24,837 nucleotides of DNA from Cephalothrix simula (GCA_035591015.1 JAXIUW010166669.1:1-24837); one strand, 5' to 3'; numbered from the stretch's first letter, positions 9,829 to 20,677 are shown. The notes: generated from the letters alone by a model not told the origin. Program-made: numbers and translations.

Positions 9829-10086
9829 TGAGATGAAAACCGTCCTAAAAATGTCCATTTCTGATCTAAAATTTAGGAGTCCTCTTTTATAACATTTTTG
9901 CGATCTAACCTAGAGGAAGCAGTTTTATTAGATCGTTTTTAATAAGTTCAGGCTCATTCAGGCCATAAAATTCCAATTAAAAGTGTTCTATTAGACTGGA
10001 GTAAGTTCTTACGCTAAAAACGATCTAAATTGGAGCTCCTGCATTTTAGAACAGAAAGGGACATTTTTAGGACGGGTTCCATCTCA
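9829..10086 (-). mobile_element. TGAGATG-family MITE, copy 3 (258 bp), opposite orientation
   Basis: Left end TGAGATGAAAACCGTCC and a ~43-bp mirror-image right end ending CATCTCA. Internal order is reversed relative to copies 1 and 2. It lacks ~40-50 bp of the central part, including the AACAGCTGTTGAACA block. Left flank is TA (9827-9828); the right flank is AA, presumably a mutated TA. Confidence 0.83.
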
Positions 10087-10200
10087 AAGTGACAATTGAA
10101 TGAGATCAAATGAACTGTTATTAATGCGACTCATCAATTATTTTAGAAAAAATAACTTTATCATAATTAAATAATTCGAAATTGTTCCAAAAATTTACAA

Positions 10201-10334
10201 GAATGCACCGTTTCCATTCCATCTTGATCATCACCAATACAACAAATGTTCATTGTCTTGATTGCCTTGGTGTTTGTGTGCTTGTACTGGATGTTTCTGA
10301 GTGATAATCAAGATGGAACAGACAGGGTGCATTC
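10201..10334. repeat. Short inverted repeat, 34-bp arms, 66-bp loop
   Basis: Bases 10201-10234 and 10301-10334 pair as inverted repeats with 29 of 34 positions matching (core TTCCATCTTGAT). It may be a very small MITE or a structured transcript. A 64-codon hydrophobic open frame (10246-10440) overlaps it and has no family resemblance. Confidence 0.65.
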
Positions 10335-10463
10335 CTGCACAGTTTTCGTACCGTTACTCAATCTTATTTTCTTCACCCTATTGTGTGGATTGAGCTATAA
10401 TAAGTCCATCAACACAATGGAGTGGATTGCCATAGATTAAAGAAAAACAAGTAATACAAACTT

Positions 10464-10664
10464 TTTTACGATAAAATGAACTAAGGAAGAGTACTATGTT
10501 ACCAAAAATACAATCACAGCCTCCCTTCATCCTGTCCTCCTTCTATCTAGAATATAAGATTGAATTTACGATGGAAATGCTACATTTTACGATAAATGAA
10601 TTAAGGAAGAGTACTATGTTACCAAAAATACAATCACACCCTCCCTCATCCCTTCCTCCTATCA
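10464..10664 (+). repeat. Two-copy direct repeat, 120-bp period
   Basis: About 80 bp starting TTTTACGATAAA at 10464 recurs at 10585, with GAGTACTATGTTACC identical in both and small differences elsewhere. The second half of each unit is pyrimidine-rich. Confidence 0.82.
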
Positions 10665-12558
10665 GAGTTTTAGAGTGTTCCTTTTAATAATGAATTACCT
10701 TTCCATTATACTCTTTCAACCTCTTCTGAAATGAAGACCCTTCTCGGTAATTTCTTCAGCTAAGAATTTATAAAGCTTTAAAAGATTCTAATAGTGTCCA
10801 AGAGCTAATTTGGTGTCCAGTGTATTGTCGTATACATCAATTCTTTTCGCCTGACAGTACACCAAATTTATTTTCTCTCGTAAAATGTCTGATAACAATG
10901 TTCTTGACATAGAATGGTATTAATAATTTTTCTTTGCACTCTTTTTTGAATAATTGATATGGCTTTTCCTAGAGGATGGGAATGTATGATATTACAAATT
11001 TCAGATTTCATCACCATTATTTTTTCATGGATAAAAACAAACACTTTATCGATGAAATTAACCAGTTACACCTAAAACAGTTTGATATATCAAATCTTCA
11101 AATAAAAAAATCGTGCTGCAGTTGATTTTAAAAGTTAATGCAATTTTCATTGCATTAAAATAGTTTAGAATTCCATATGGACGAATAAAAATGTCCTTTA
11201 TTGCAATAAAAAGTTATCAGTTCAGAAAAGGGGTATGTTACAATTTTACACTTTCTAACCTTTACATTTACTATACCCTCAAGATAACTGCATAATTTTC
11301 CTGGTACTGAATTGAAGTCAACAGGAACAAATTGGAAAGGGGAAGAGTTCTGCTCAAATAACTGCCTAGCCCCTTACCAAATAACTGCCGAGCCCTTACC
11401 AAAACATATAACCGTTAACTACTTCTTTAAGCTTCATCTCTTTAAATTTCACTTTTAATGATTTCCTTGAATTACTAGAAAACTAAACCGACTAAGACAA
11501 ATCGATGGACTGTAGTACATTCAGATGAAACTAGAAGGATGCTAAAGGATGCTTCAAGGTATTAGTCTATCAATGGTCAACCCACTGTCTACAAACCGCC
11601 AAAAGGGACAATACGGAGTACTAATCAATGATCAGACAGAAGGTCGGTGAAAATGTATCGGTACTTAAACTTATTAGGTATTACGCAACGTATCAATATA
11701 GAGAATCGCCAATTGAACATCTTCCTTAAATGCAAAGGAAGTAATAGCGTCAACAATAATAATGTACAGTTGTTACAGTGAGGCGACTGGGAATGATTAT
11801 GGAGGGAAATTTAATAACTACATTTACTAATCTTTATTAGAAGACGGTGGGTTCTGAAGGCTAGAATAAGGCTTTGGTACTAGAAAAAGATTACCATCAA
11901 TTCATTCAGTTCACAAATCTGATACACTTCCAGTTACAAATCACAGAATAAAAAATTCGCTTCGATATAACCTTACCCGTTAGTCAACCGATCAAGGAAT
12001 TAAAAATACGAGTCCTTGGAAATTTTGAATCAAGAACAAAAGAAGCAATTGATAATCAATTACATGCGCTTTCTATACTTCCTTCACGTTTTTAATGAGA
12101 AGGACCAACCCAGCTTTTGTAGCTCGCTGTCCAGAGTGCAAAGAACACGAGGCAACGTACCTTACCTTATATTACCTCCAGCCAATATTTGAATGAAAAA
12201 ATAATAATGGAAGGAATAAATTTTGACAGATAAAACAATGATTATACAGAATGATAAGCAAAAAATGATGAGCAAAAATGATTTGCTGACAATTTATGGC
12301 TAAATTTCATAACCCATGGCGAACCCCAAAATGGACACAATAAACCAACAGTTCATAAATTGAGTTCGATCAATTTCTAGCTCTTATTTTTATTGTTATC
12401 CATCAATAAATGTCATCAGAAGTAATATTCGACTGCAGAAAGAATGATTTATTTATCTTTAATCTCAAAGCTTAAACATAAAATTGATATTTCGTAAATA
12501 AAGTTGTCTCCCAAGCTCAATTTAGTAATCCTTGGTATTAGACATAAACTTGGAATCT
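10665..12558. other. AT-rich intergenic stretch
   Basis: No gene recognised. Minor structures: a TAATGCAA/TTGCATTA hairpin near 11140-11158, and a two-copy 22-bp tandem (AATAACTGCC..TTACCA) at about 11357-11401. Nothing that needs a functional explanation. Confidence 0.4.
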
Positions 12559-12906
12559 GTTAATTCAGTTGAAAATTACCCTCACTTAATGCAGAAGTAA
12601 CAGCCCAATACATCAATGGACAATTTCCTATCTGGAACATAAATTTTCTGAGACGAATTACGTTCAGCACTATTTCACACAAGGGATTGGTATCAAGTGG
12701 CCGAAGAGAACATAGTTTAACCAGGTTTGACATATTTTTACGACTGCAATCAAATGTCAGAGTCATTTCTTGCTCCCACAATATAAGCAGTTTTTTACCC
12801 TGACACCAATATGAATTGGTCAAATATGAACAACAGATTCTGATAAATGAAAGAATAGTGCATTGTAATCGAATTAGGTAAACAAGACGTTTGTGACCGA
12901 AATGGT

Positions 12907-13137
12907 ATGTCATCTGCATTGGAAAAACAGGAAACACAGATAGCATTCGGACGCCAAAATCTCTCATTCTCTCATCAATTACCGCGATATCATTCTTATT
13001 ACTCTAATAATTATACTCCTCCTCCGAATTCTAGACCTTGTGCTACGAAGCTTACGGAATACGAGTTTAACTGCCGATCGTTGTCCTCAGCCGCATGCCC
13101 ATTCATGGGAACGTCATACAGACCAGCATCAAAATGA
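12907..13137 (+). other. Possible coding exon, unrecognised (76 codons)
   Basis: An ATG-initiated frame, open upstream to 12859, ends at TGA 13135-13137. Its second half (13010-13135) is visibly GC- and CpG-richer than its surroundings. The product would be Ser/Pro/Tyr/Asn-rich, ending near Cys-Pro-Phe-Met-Gly-Thr-Ser-Tyr-Arg-Pro. No signal peptide, membrane segment or known domain is seen. A 135-codon frame on the opposite strand (12560-12967) overlaps its first part, and I cannot say which, if either, is real. It could be a last exon of a spliced gene or chance. Confidence 0.2.
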
Positions 13138-13864
13138 TGTCTAAGTACTCTCAGGGAATTACCTTCACACCGGATATACTCTATCATTTTACAACAAAAT
13201 ATGGTTTATAACCATAAAATCCTCAATCCAGTTGCCGAAGGTGAAGTAAAACTAATCTTTTATGGTTGAGCACGACCAATGACATACATCAGTCAAATTT
13301 AGTTCCAAAACCTGCTTCGATTTCATTTAATTTGATCCATACATCAGGCTAAACTGTTGGGTAGCAAATTTCGATGAACTCGCTAGAAGTTACTATCGGA
13401 TCAATTTTGTTTTTACGGGTTCATTTCCATGTGATTCAATTTTCAGTTGATCTTCTGAATTTTCATTTCCTAACTGTTCTTTGAAAAATTTGATTTTTGG
13501 TGTTCAATGCCACAGATTTAGATCTTGAGTGACGTTCTTGTTTTTTCTGATTCTCTTAGGTTGACAAACAAATGTCTAGAAGATATCTAAATGGCAGATG
13601 AATGATTAATAGCAGAATAATTATGTTTTTAATCTCGTATTATGAGGAACAGTTTTGTTTGTCCTCTTAGAAAAAAACCTTTGATTAGACTCAATCGCAA
13701 ATGCGCCGAAGAAACCATCTCAAATTGTCCTCAACACGATTAAATCTCGTCCACAAAAAATAGTGGTTGAGATTGTAACGTTGTAGACCGCTACTTTTTA
13801 TGAGAATGTGCATACTGATTACCAGAAACTACTTCTGTGCAATTTGAAAGTGTATACCTGATGT
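13138..13864. other. Intergenic, nothing recognised
   Basis: Short open frames only; no repeat pairs noticed. Confidence 0.4.
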
Positions 13865-14181
13865 GATGCCAATCGGTGCAGCTACCAAGAATCATCTCAA
13901 AATATTTTCTGAAATACTTTTATCTGCCTCAAATCGGTCCCTGAATGAATGTATTTTTTGTAACATAGTAGATCGTTTTGATCCTGCCTTTAAATTTAAG
14001 AATTTCAAAAAAAATTTTCTTTGATGCCAATCGGTGCAGCTACCAAGAATCATCTCAAAATATTTTCTGAAATACTTTTATCTGCCTCAAATCGGTCCCT
14101 GAATGAACGTATTTTTTGTAACATCGTAGATCGTTTTGATCCAGCCTTTAAATTTAAGAATTTAAAAAAATAATTTTCTTT
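13865..14181 (+). repeat. Recent 158-bp tandem duplication
   Basis: 13865-14022 is repeated at 14023-14181 with about five substitutions and one single-base length difference. Both copies begin GATGCCAATCGGTGCAGC. The unit is not otherwise present in the window. High identity implies a young duplication. A minus-strand open frame across it (14050-14262) is a by-product. Confidence 0.92.
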
Positions 14182-14898
14182 CATGGTTACATGTAGAACG
14201 ATTTCTGCCGAAAACTTGTAAAAGATGGTGTAACGTCGTAATTGATTTTGGCCGTTATACATTGGCCGTTAGAGGAAGAGGGGAAAAGACTGAATATAAT
14301 TCTTCTATCCAATTGTAGCCTACATTGCAGTAAACATTACTGCAGCAAATATTTTAACATCAAGAAAGTAGTTCCAAACTTCCTTAAGTCTAAAGTTAAC
14401 CTCTGCGTCATTGATTAAATGTCGTGTTTGACATGGCAATAGTTAAAATGCCCCATAACCCAAACACAAAAATTTCCATCTGAAAAAACATCTGGTATTG
14501 CTTTATCGACTACTGTCGATCGACTCGTAGCAACTTTTGCTACATATAACCAAGAAATCTCTCCAAATATAAAATTAGGGGTAGGTAGAAAAGGAAAGCT
14601 CTACGATTCTTTAATATTTATTTCACAAACACACAGTTGGGAGCCGAGGTTTATCCAAATGAAGGTGTCGTAGTTCCTGGTCTACGTCCTTCGCTCTGAT
14701 ACCCAGCATCAACTGCGATCTCTACGAGGTAAGGCTTCCGTTAAGAATTTTAAAGTGAAGTAATGAAGGAACTCAAAACCCATCATCATGACAACAGAAT
14801 TGGCCATGGCGAATTATTCATTCCACCTTTTATTGTTTTGAATTCCTCCTTAATCCTTCCTTGTTGTCATTTTGCAAGTTTAAAATTGCTCCTTTTCT
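14182..14898. other. Intergenic, nothing recognised
   Basis: Includes a GC-richer patch near 14640-14730 without a sustained open frame. No repeats found. Confidence 0.4.
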
Positions 14899-15175
14899 CC
14901 TAAAACCTCACTTCCCGCCCGATGAATTTTTTTAGGTAAACGTGACGTAAATAATGACGTCATAAGTTAAATCTATCATCGTATGAGTGGAAAAATGCTC
15001 AAAATATATCTCTAAACAATAATCTCTAAACTTTCTTCATGCAATAATTAAGAATGAATTCATACTAATATCACAGATTCATTTCTGTTCATCAAAATCA
15101 TTCATTTCCATTTTTTTCAAAGAGAAATCATACGCCAACTTTGTCACATTAATGGGCAGGAAGTGAGGTTTTAGG
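14899..15175. mobile_element. Inverted-repeat element, 23-bp ends (277 bp)
   Basis: Left end CCTAAAACCTCACTTCCCGC (14899-14918) is mirrored at 15153-15175 with one mismatch over 23 bp. The interior is AT-rich and includes a perfect TGACGTCA (CRE/ATF-like) palindrome near 14957-14964. No convincing target-site duplication, so the superfamily is unknown. Confidence 0.65.
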
Positions 15176-16043
15176 TGGTTTCCACACCTTTTAGTCACTG
15201 TTTTAGTCACTGTCTGATGACCTTCCATTTTTTCAACACATTTGTGTATTCAACACGATAATTGCAATCTGTCCTTCACGTACCACTTACCAGTCCAATC
15301 CCTTAATTTTGATCGTCTTATAAAAATATGATTGTTAATCGTCACCAAGCTTATGTACAAATTCGTATGGATTCAAAATAAAGATATGGTCCTCCGGAAG
15401 CTTAAGTTCTGGCAATCAGGTCAACCAGTTTTGAAAAATTGTATTATTAACGATTGTCGGCTGACAGAAAATAACATTATCTCAAAATTTGGTTGCAGAA
15501 AACTATTCAACACTACTCATACGTTTACACTTTCATCAAACAAGATTTTCGACTAATAATTCTGTTGACCATGCATACTTTGATTCAAAATGGCTACATT
15601 AATAAAACGACAAAATAATCAACATCACTGTTTCCAGAGTGAAAGGCCGCACATTTTAATGGAAATTGGGAAATGTAAATCATCTGCGGTAACCCAACAA
15701 AGAATCATGACAGACTGAGACAGCACTATGCGCTTATTAAAATAATGAAAGAGAATCTCTATTCTGCTGTTTGCCAACAATACCAACACCACAGGGTAAC
15801 AGTCTGTACGCGAGAAGTCGGGAAGATTCGTCAATCAATACTTGAATGGAACGATTTTGGGGGCTTTCTATATACCTTCTCATACTTGGTAAGTATTTAC
15901 AATCAACTTTATCTTTATGCATTGCAATATTCTTTTTTATCATGATACTTATAAAATGTTCAAATAATGATGTTGTTCCAGTATTATCAGATATAATTTT
16001 AATGCACAAATGATCACAACTGTACAATTCCATGTCACAAATT
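15176..16043. other. Intergenic or intronic, one good splice-donor word
   Basis: A two-copy TTTAGTCACTG tandem lies at about 15190-15211. A short + frame starting at 15745 meets a consensus donor, TTG|GTAAGT, at 15889-15894. I found no acceptor that joins it in phase to the open patch at 16050, so a gene model is not supported. Confidence 0.25.
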
Positions 16044-16199
16044 GTCACAAGAACATGGCGCCGGTCTGATCCGAAAGATTTTGATCGATTTTGTTTTCAT
16101 CGAATAAAGGAAGCTCTTCCCGTGCAGACTTTTCGCGTAGATACAAAGCGTTACCCTGTGAGCATGGCACATTTTCTTCGTTTCTTAGAGAATATCTAG
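16044..16199. other. CpG-rich patch, open on both strands
   Basis: This ~150-bp patch is clearly richer in CpG than its AT-rich flanks and contains ACATGGCGCCGG. A plus frame is open from 16014 to TAG 16197-16199, without a useful ATG. A minus frame is open across the same bases to a TGA near 16046. Both translations look protein-like but match nothing I know. It could be an exon, a promoter-proximal patch, or part of an element. Confidence 0.2.
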
Positions 16200-16490
16200 T
16201 ACTAATATTACCGCATTATAAATAAAATATGACAATGACTTTTTTATCCTCAATTTTTTCATCCAATAATGAAGTCTGGTACGATGTAAGAAAAATGCGG
16301 CAAAGAATATTAGAAGATTCATCATCCCGAGATAGAGATTAAACCGTATAAAAGGGTCAGAGAGTATGTTTATAAACTTCAAAGGGTGAAAAATAGAAAT
16401 TGCTTGATTTGGATTTTTACGTTTTTTTGTAAGGGGATTAATCAAAACCTTTGCTTTATATAACATACACAAAGGACACAGTTTGACTTA

Positions 16491-16881
16491 GACCCTGTCT
16501 AGACTATTATCATTTAATGATAGTTAGCCTTTCTTATACAAGTACTCCGATTAAGTTAACTAGAGGAAAGATCATAATGCAGAGAAGCTTTGATTAGGTT
16601 TAATGATAGTTAAGTTAAAACATATTCTGATTAAATGAACAATAATTAAGTATAGTCTCTAATAATGTAGAAGGCACATTGTGGTTTAACCACCATTAAG
16701 TCGAAAAAACTAATTATTTTTATACGCCGAAACGTTAATGTTCGGCACAATTTTTAACTTAATTTATTGCCTCTAGTTAACTTTACTTATGTACGTTCTA
16801 CACGACCATTGCTAATCATACTATCTAGTTAAATGTGTGATTATGTTTTGATAATTAAAAGATCATAATGTAGACAGGGTC
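16491..16881. mobile_element. TTA-flanked MITE with GACCCTGTCTA ends (391 bp)
   Basis: Left end GACCCTGTCTA is mirrored at the right end (TAGACAGGGTC, ending 16881), with weaker inverted similarity continuing inward. It is flanked by TTA at 16488-16490 and TTA at 16882-16884, a 3-bp duplication typical of PIF/Harbinger elements. The body repeats TTTAATGATAGTTA twice, and AAGATCATAATG occurs both internally (16568-16579) and beside the right end. No open frame of use. Confidence 0.8.
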
Positions 16882-16884
16882 TTA

Positions 16885-19081
16885 ATACATGTAGTTTGAA
16901 CATTAGTTGGAATGTGTAGAGTAATTCATGTCATAAATCTTAGAAATGTCTAGTAACTCTTGAGAAAAAACAAAAATGTTAGTCTTGCGGTATATAAATT
17001 CGCATTTTCTAACAATTTTAGCTTCGTGACTTTTTTCATCGCAGTGTTTATTATGTTGAGAGCGAGTGGCTCTTAATCTACTTACTAATAAATGTGTTTG
17101 TGATACTCAAATAAAAGTAAACATTGAGTCGTGCGTTAACTGTTGAACTGAATTAATATTCTGAACTGAATAAATATTCTTCATTTCAATAAGAAGTAAA
17201 AACAAGTGGAAAAGGGGTATAATTTTGGCCATGTAACTATTTTGCGTTGATGATTCATAATTCAGGCGATTTAATTCGCTGGTTTTCATTTCTACTATTA
17301 CATCACCGATCGATAAAAGCATTTGTACCATTATTATGTATTTTAATATCCTTTTACAAAGGTTTGTTTTTCAAGTATGCCATGTTTCTAAAAGGAAACC
17401 AAAATCTTACAATTCAGCATCCAACGAAAGATTGACATCCTCTTTATACGATATAATGAGCTTATCCATCATATATTGAATTATTGGACTCCACTCCTCA
17501 AACTATCAAGAAAATTTGTTGTCTGTTGACAATATTTATTTGAATATACCATTAAGAGAAAAGCGTAAATTAATATGTGAATAGTGGGAAATTTACTTAA
17601 GCTAGCAAACTTTCTTTGATTTTAATCGACCTTTATTTATCCACAATTCACTGCTTATTGAAAATCCCTGAAGATGGACCGTTTCCTTAATTTGAAGTTC
17701 TGCTAGGCCAATTGGTCATCTTTGGGTAGGAGCCACAGACTTTTCAGATGAACCTTGTAGCTTTGGCCTTTTGAAAGGTAAGTGCTGATTAATTACGTTT
17801 TCAAACAAGCGTTTTGCTCCAGATGACCTTTTTAAGAATCAATATCTTATTAACGCCGGTATGGACAAGGATTGTAACCTGGAACTTTAAAACTAACCTT
17901 TAAACAGAGAATGATTCATATTTTGTTGATGTAAAGCTACATGCAACGCAAATGAAAATCTCACATAAATATGACAGGTCATTTGGTTGTTATTCATTTC
18001 CTTCCACTTCATGCACTGCACAGAAGTGGTCTAAAGTAGAACATTGTAACTACTTTTTTTATATTCAATTTTTTTTCTATTTTCTCTACTTTTGTCATTG
18101 CTTTTCCTCATTTACATGTCAGCAGTTATAGTGATTTTATTTAACGACATCAACTTTTTGTAAATAACAAATTAAGAAATTTTCCTCTCGCTTTAACTTC
18201 GATTTCCACTCTGCTTTTCTTATCTTTCCTAGTAATTTATTCGCTTTTAAGCTTTTTTACAGAAGATTTAATAGAGCTTTAAATGGCCATGTATTATATT
18301 GGTGATGAAATCGATTTGGGACGCTCAATTGACGATATAAATCACTCTCGTTTATCTAATAGTTGGACTCATTAAATTGATCTCGGGAGGGAAGCGTTTC
18401 CAATCAAACTGAACCCGGTTTTCGAAAAAACAATCAATTCGAGTCCCGGATGTAAAATTTCATTCATCCAATCGCCCCGGAACTGTGTTTTATCAAACAA
18501 GGCTCTAAATTGCCTTTAAAGGCCAATTTCCTTGTAACATCAGTCAATAATGTCTTAAAGAGCTCAACATCTCATCTTAACGTCTAAATAAATAAAATTT
18601 ACAATACTGAAATTGAAACCCCCAATTGTCGATTTTCAGAACCAAAAGGAAATTTTTAAATGTAATCTAAACAAACATTGTCCAAGCGATACTGTGCTAA
18701 AATAATAGAAGTATGGCATTGCTAAGGCAAGGAGGAGATATATAAGGTTCAAGCTGCATGCAGAAAACAAAAATTCACCAAAATAAATGGCTGAGGATAG
18801 AAAATTTGGGAAGGTCAATGACTAATATAATTATTGCAATACATCCTTCTATACTTCTTTAATATACTCCTACATTTATTTTGAATGAATTAGATTTCAT
18901 TTAGTTGGAATTTTGTTTGAAAGTTAACTTATTTTTTGAAATTTTGAGGCAAACACAGACAAACAGAATTATTTTGAGGAAACTTTTTACCAGGAACTTA
19001 TAATAATATATCTATATACTCCTAACCTTGTTTTCAAGAAAAAATGTTAAAAAAAAGAGAAACTTTGAAAAAAAATATTTG
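16885..19081. other. Long AT-rich stretch without a recognised gene
   Basis: Contains a two-copy 18-bp tandem (TGAACTGAATTAATATTC) at about 17143-17178, a pyrimidine-rich run at about 18040-18120, and a near-perfect AAATTG-CCTTTAAAGG-CCAATTT hairpin near 18507-18529. Open frames are short and unrecognised. Confidence 0.4.
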
Positions 19082-19112
19082 GTTGCCATGGTAACAAAAA
19101 TGGTTGCCATGG
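19082..19112. promoter_or_regulatory. RFX-type X-box palindrome plus second half-site
   Basis: GTTGCCATGGTAAC at 19082-19095 fits the bipartite consensus of RFX factors (GTNRCC, short spacer, RGYAAC). Seven bases later, GTTGCCATGG at 19103-19112 repeats the first half. RFX sites often drive ciliary genes in animals. No ciliary gene is recognised nearby, so function is speculative. Confidence 0.45.
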
Positions 19113-20120
19113 AAGTATTTCATCATGCAACTATAACCTTAAATGAATCATCTTTTGGGCACATAGTGTCAATTTATAGAAATTAATTTTAAATGTAAAA
19201 AGTTGTAAGCAAAGGGAGAATAGGAGTAATATCAGTAAATAGTGTTTATGTACTAAAAGTAACTATACATTTATAAGGAAAGCGGTTTAATAAAGACCTT
19301 TCGAAGTATACCTATTTCAAAACCCTACCCCACAGGATTATCATTGCTCTAATATTGTACCTGATCCCCCTGTGCTATCACTGCTATAACGCAAGAGTTT
19401 CATACTAAACAGCAATTTTCCCAAAAGCATCGACATTTTAAGAGCGGACATAATCTAAAACAGAAAGTCCTACGACATTATTGATCATCGATAAAGCTCA
19501 GACAAGACCGGAAGTTCGTCTTATAGGGGGCAAAATGTTGCATTAGCAGCCTGAAGATATGTATAAAAATGTTGACGTTTTCCTTCTAAGAAAGTTGTAA
19601 CTTGTATTTTATAAAGAAAATATTCTTACACAATCTTACATTCTCATCCCTATCAGATTTGTCTTTGCATGTCAAACGGTATCTATCAGTTTACTGCCCC
19701 ATTTATCATCACAATGACAAATTAATCAGTGCTTATCTAATAGTTAGATACATAATATTGTCATAGTTATTTATAATCCTGTTTTGTCATCGCTTATCTT
19801 AATAATGTGTGGTTTGTTGAAATGACGGGTTTATTTTACTTCAATATAAAAATGGCCCAATTTTTTTTAAATATTCATTGCTTTACTTTTTTCATAACAT
19901 CGTTATCTATTTTCATTACAGTTTTTTTTCTGTTTATTATTTGTTCTACTTTCTTATTATTTGTCACTTTTAATGCGTTATTATCTTCAACTATTTCTAT
20001 TACATTCATTATTGTCCTTATCTTTTACAATTTTCACCAGTTTTTTTATTACCTTTGTAGCTGCGTCTTTCGCGTCTTGGAGACAAACGGTCTCAAACCA
20101 ATTAACAATGGAGATCGGGT
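19113..20120. other. Intergenic; T-rich tract at 19800-20060
   Basis: The T-rich tract gives a 128-codon hydrophobic + frame (19807-20193) that reflects base composition (Phe/Leu/Ile runs). No topology or family signature is visible. An ETS-like ACCGGAAGT lies at 19507-19515. Confidence 0.4.
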
Positions 20121-20268
20121 CTGGAACTTTACGGGCCTTAGATCCCCTACTGGGGAACCTAGGTTCATGTCACGGACCGTAATGAAAAATTAGGGAACTT
20201 ACCAGAAAAATGGAACTTAAGCTGGAACCTAAAATTTTGCGGAACTTAAGAAAATTGTTAAGTTCCAT
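20121..20268. repeat. Cluster of GGAACYT words
   Basis: GGAACTT or GGAACCT occurs at about 20123, 20154, 20194, 20212, 20224 and 20241, with inverted AAGTTCC at 20261. This is seven words in ~150 bp, some extended to GGAACTTAAG. Such arrays are common as transposase-binding subterminal repeats, but no terminal repeats were found around it. Confidence 0.45.
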
Positions 20269-20651
20269 TACAATACTCGAAACAGAAACTACAAATTAAA
20301 TGGGTCCATTAATCCAATATTTATTACTAAAACAAACATATTTACATGCAAAGTTCTTTTATCTGATTGTAATATGACACTCAAGAGGTTCGGGTTGCAC
20401 AATTTACACAATTTATGTCATATGAAGATCCTTAGTCATACCAAGTTATTACCAACAAAAATCAACTTTACCAAATTATCGTTGATTTCATCAAGAATAA
20501 CCTATAAATGACCTTCCCTATTTGCCCCTTGAATTAATCAAAGATAGCGATATTTTTTTCTACATTATTAGACTGCAATGTTGAAGTTATTGAGGGATGC
20601 AATAACTCCATTAGTATGACGTTTACAAAAGACGGTTATCGGAACCAGAAA

Positions 20652-20677
20652 CAAGATGGCGGACCAAAACCGGAAGT
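20652..20677 (+). promoter_or_regulatory. YY1-like and ETS-like motif pair
   Basis: CAAGATGGCGG (20652-20662) fits the YY1 site and ACCGGAAGT (20669-20677) fits an ETS site. In animal genomes these two often mark broad housekeeping-type promoters and first exons. The ATG in the YY1 site opens only a 10-codon frame before a stop. A gene here is not demonstrated. Confidence 0.35.

Noticed and set aside
10246-10440. Small hydrophobic protein of 64 residues
   Set aside because: Its first part lies in the inverted repeat at 10201-10334 and its hydrophobicity follows from T-rich sequence; no conserved feature.
12302-12362. Short frame starting ACCCATGGCG
   Set aside because: Good start context but stops after 15 codons with no clear splice donor.
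14050-14262. 70-codon minus open frame
   Set aside because: Covers the second copy of the 158-bp tandem duplication; no coding signature.
15737-16048. 103-codon minus open frame
   Set aside because: Overlaps a shorter plus frame with a donor site; neither has family resemblance, and no complete exon structure could be built.
19807-20193. 128-codon hydrophobic plus frame, possible membrane protein
   Set aside because: Derived from a T-rich tract; Phe/Leu/Ile runs with no topology pattern or family signature.
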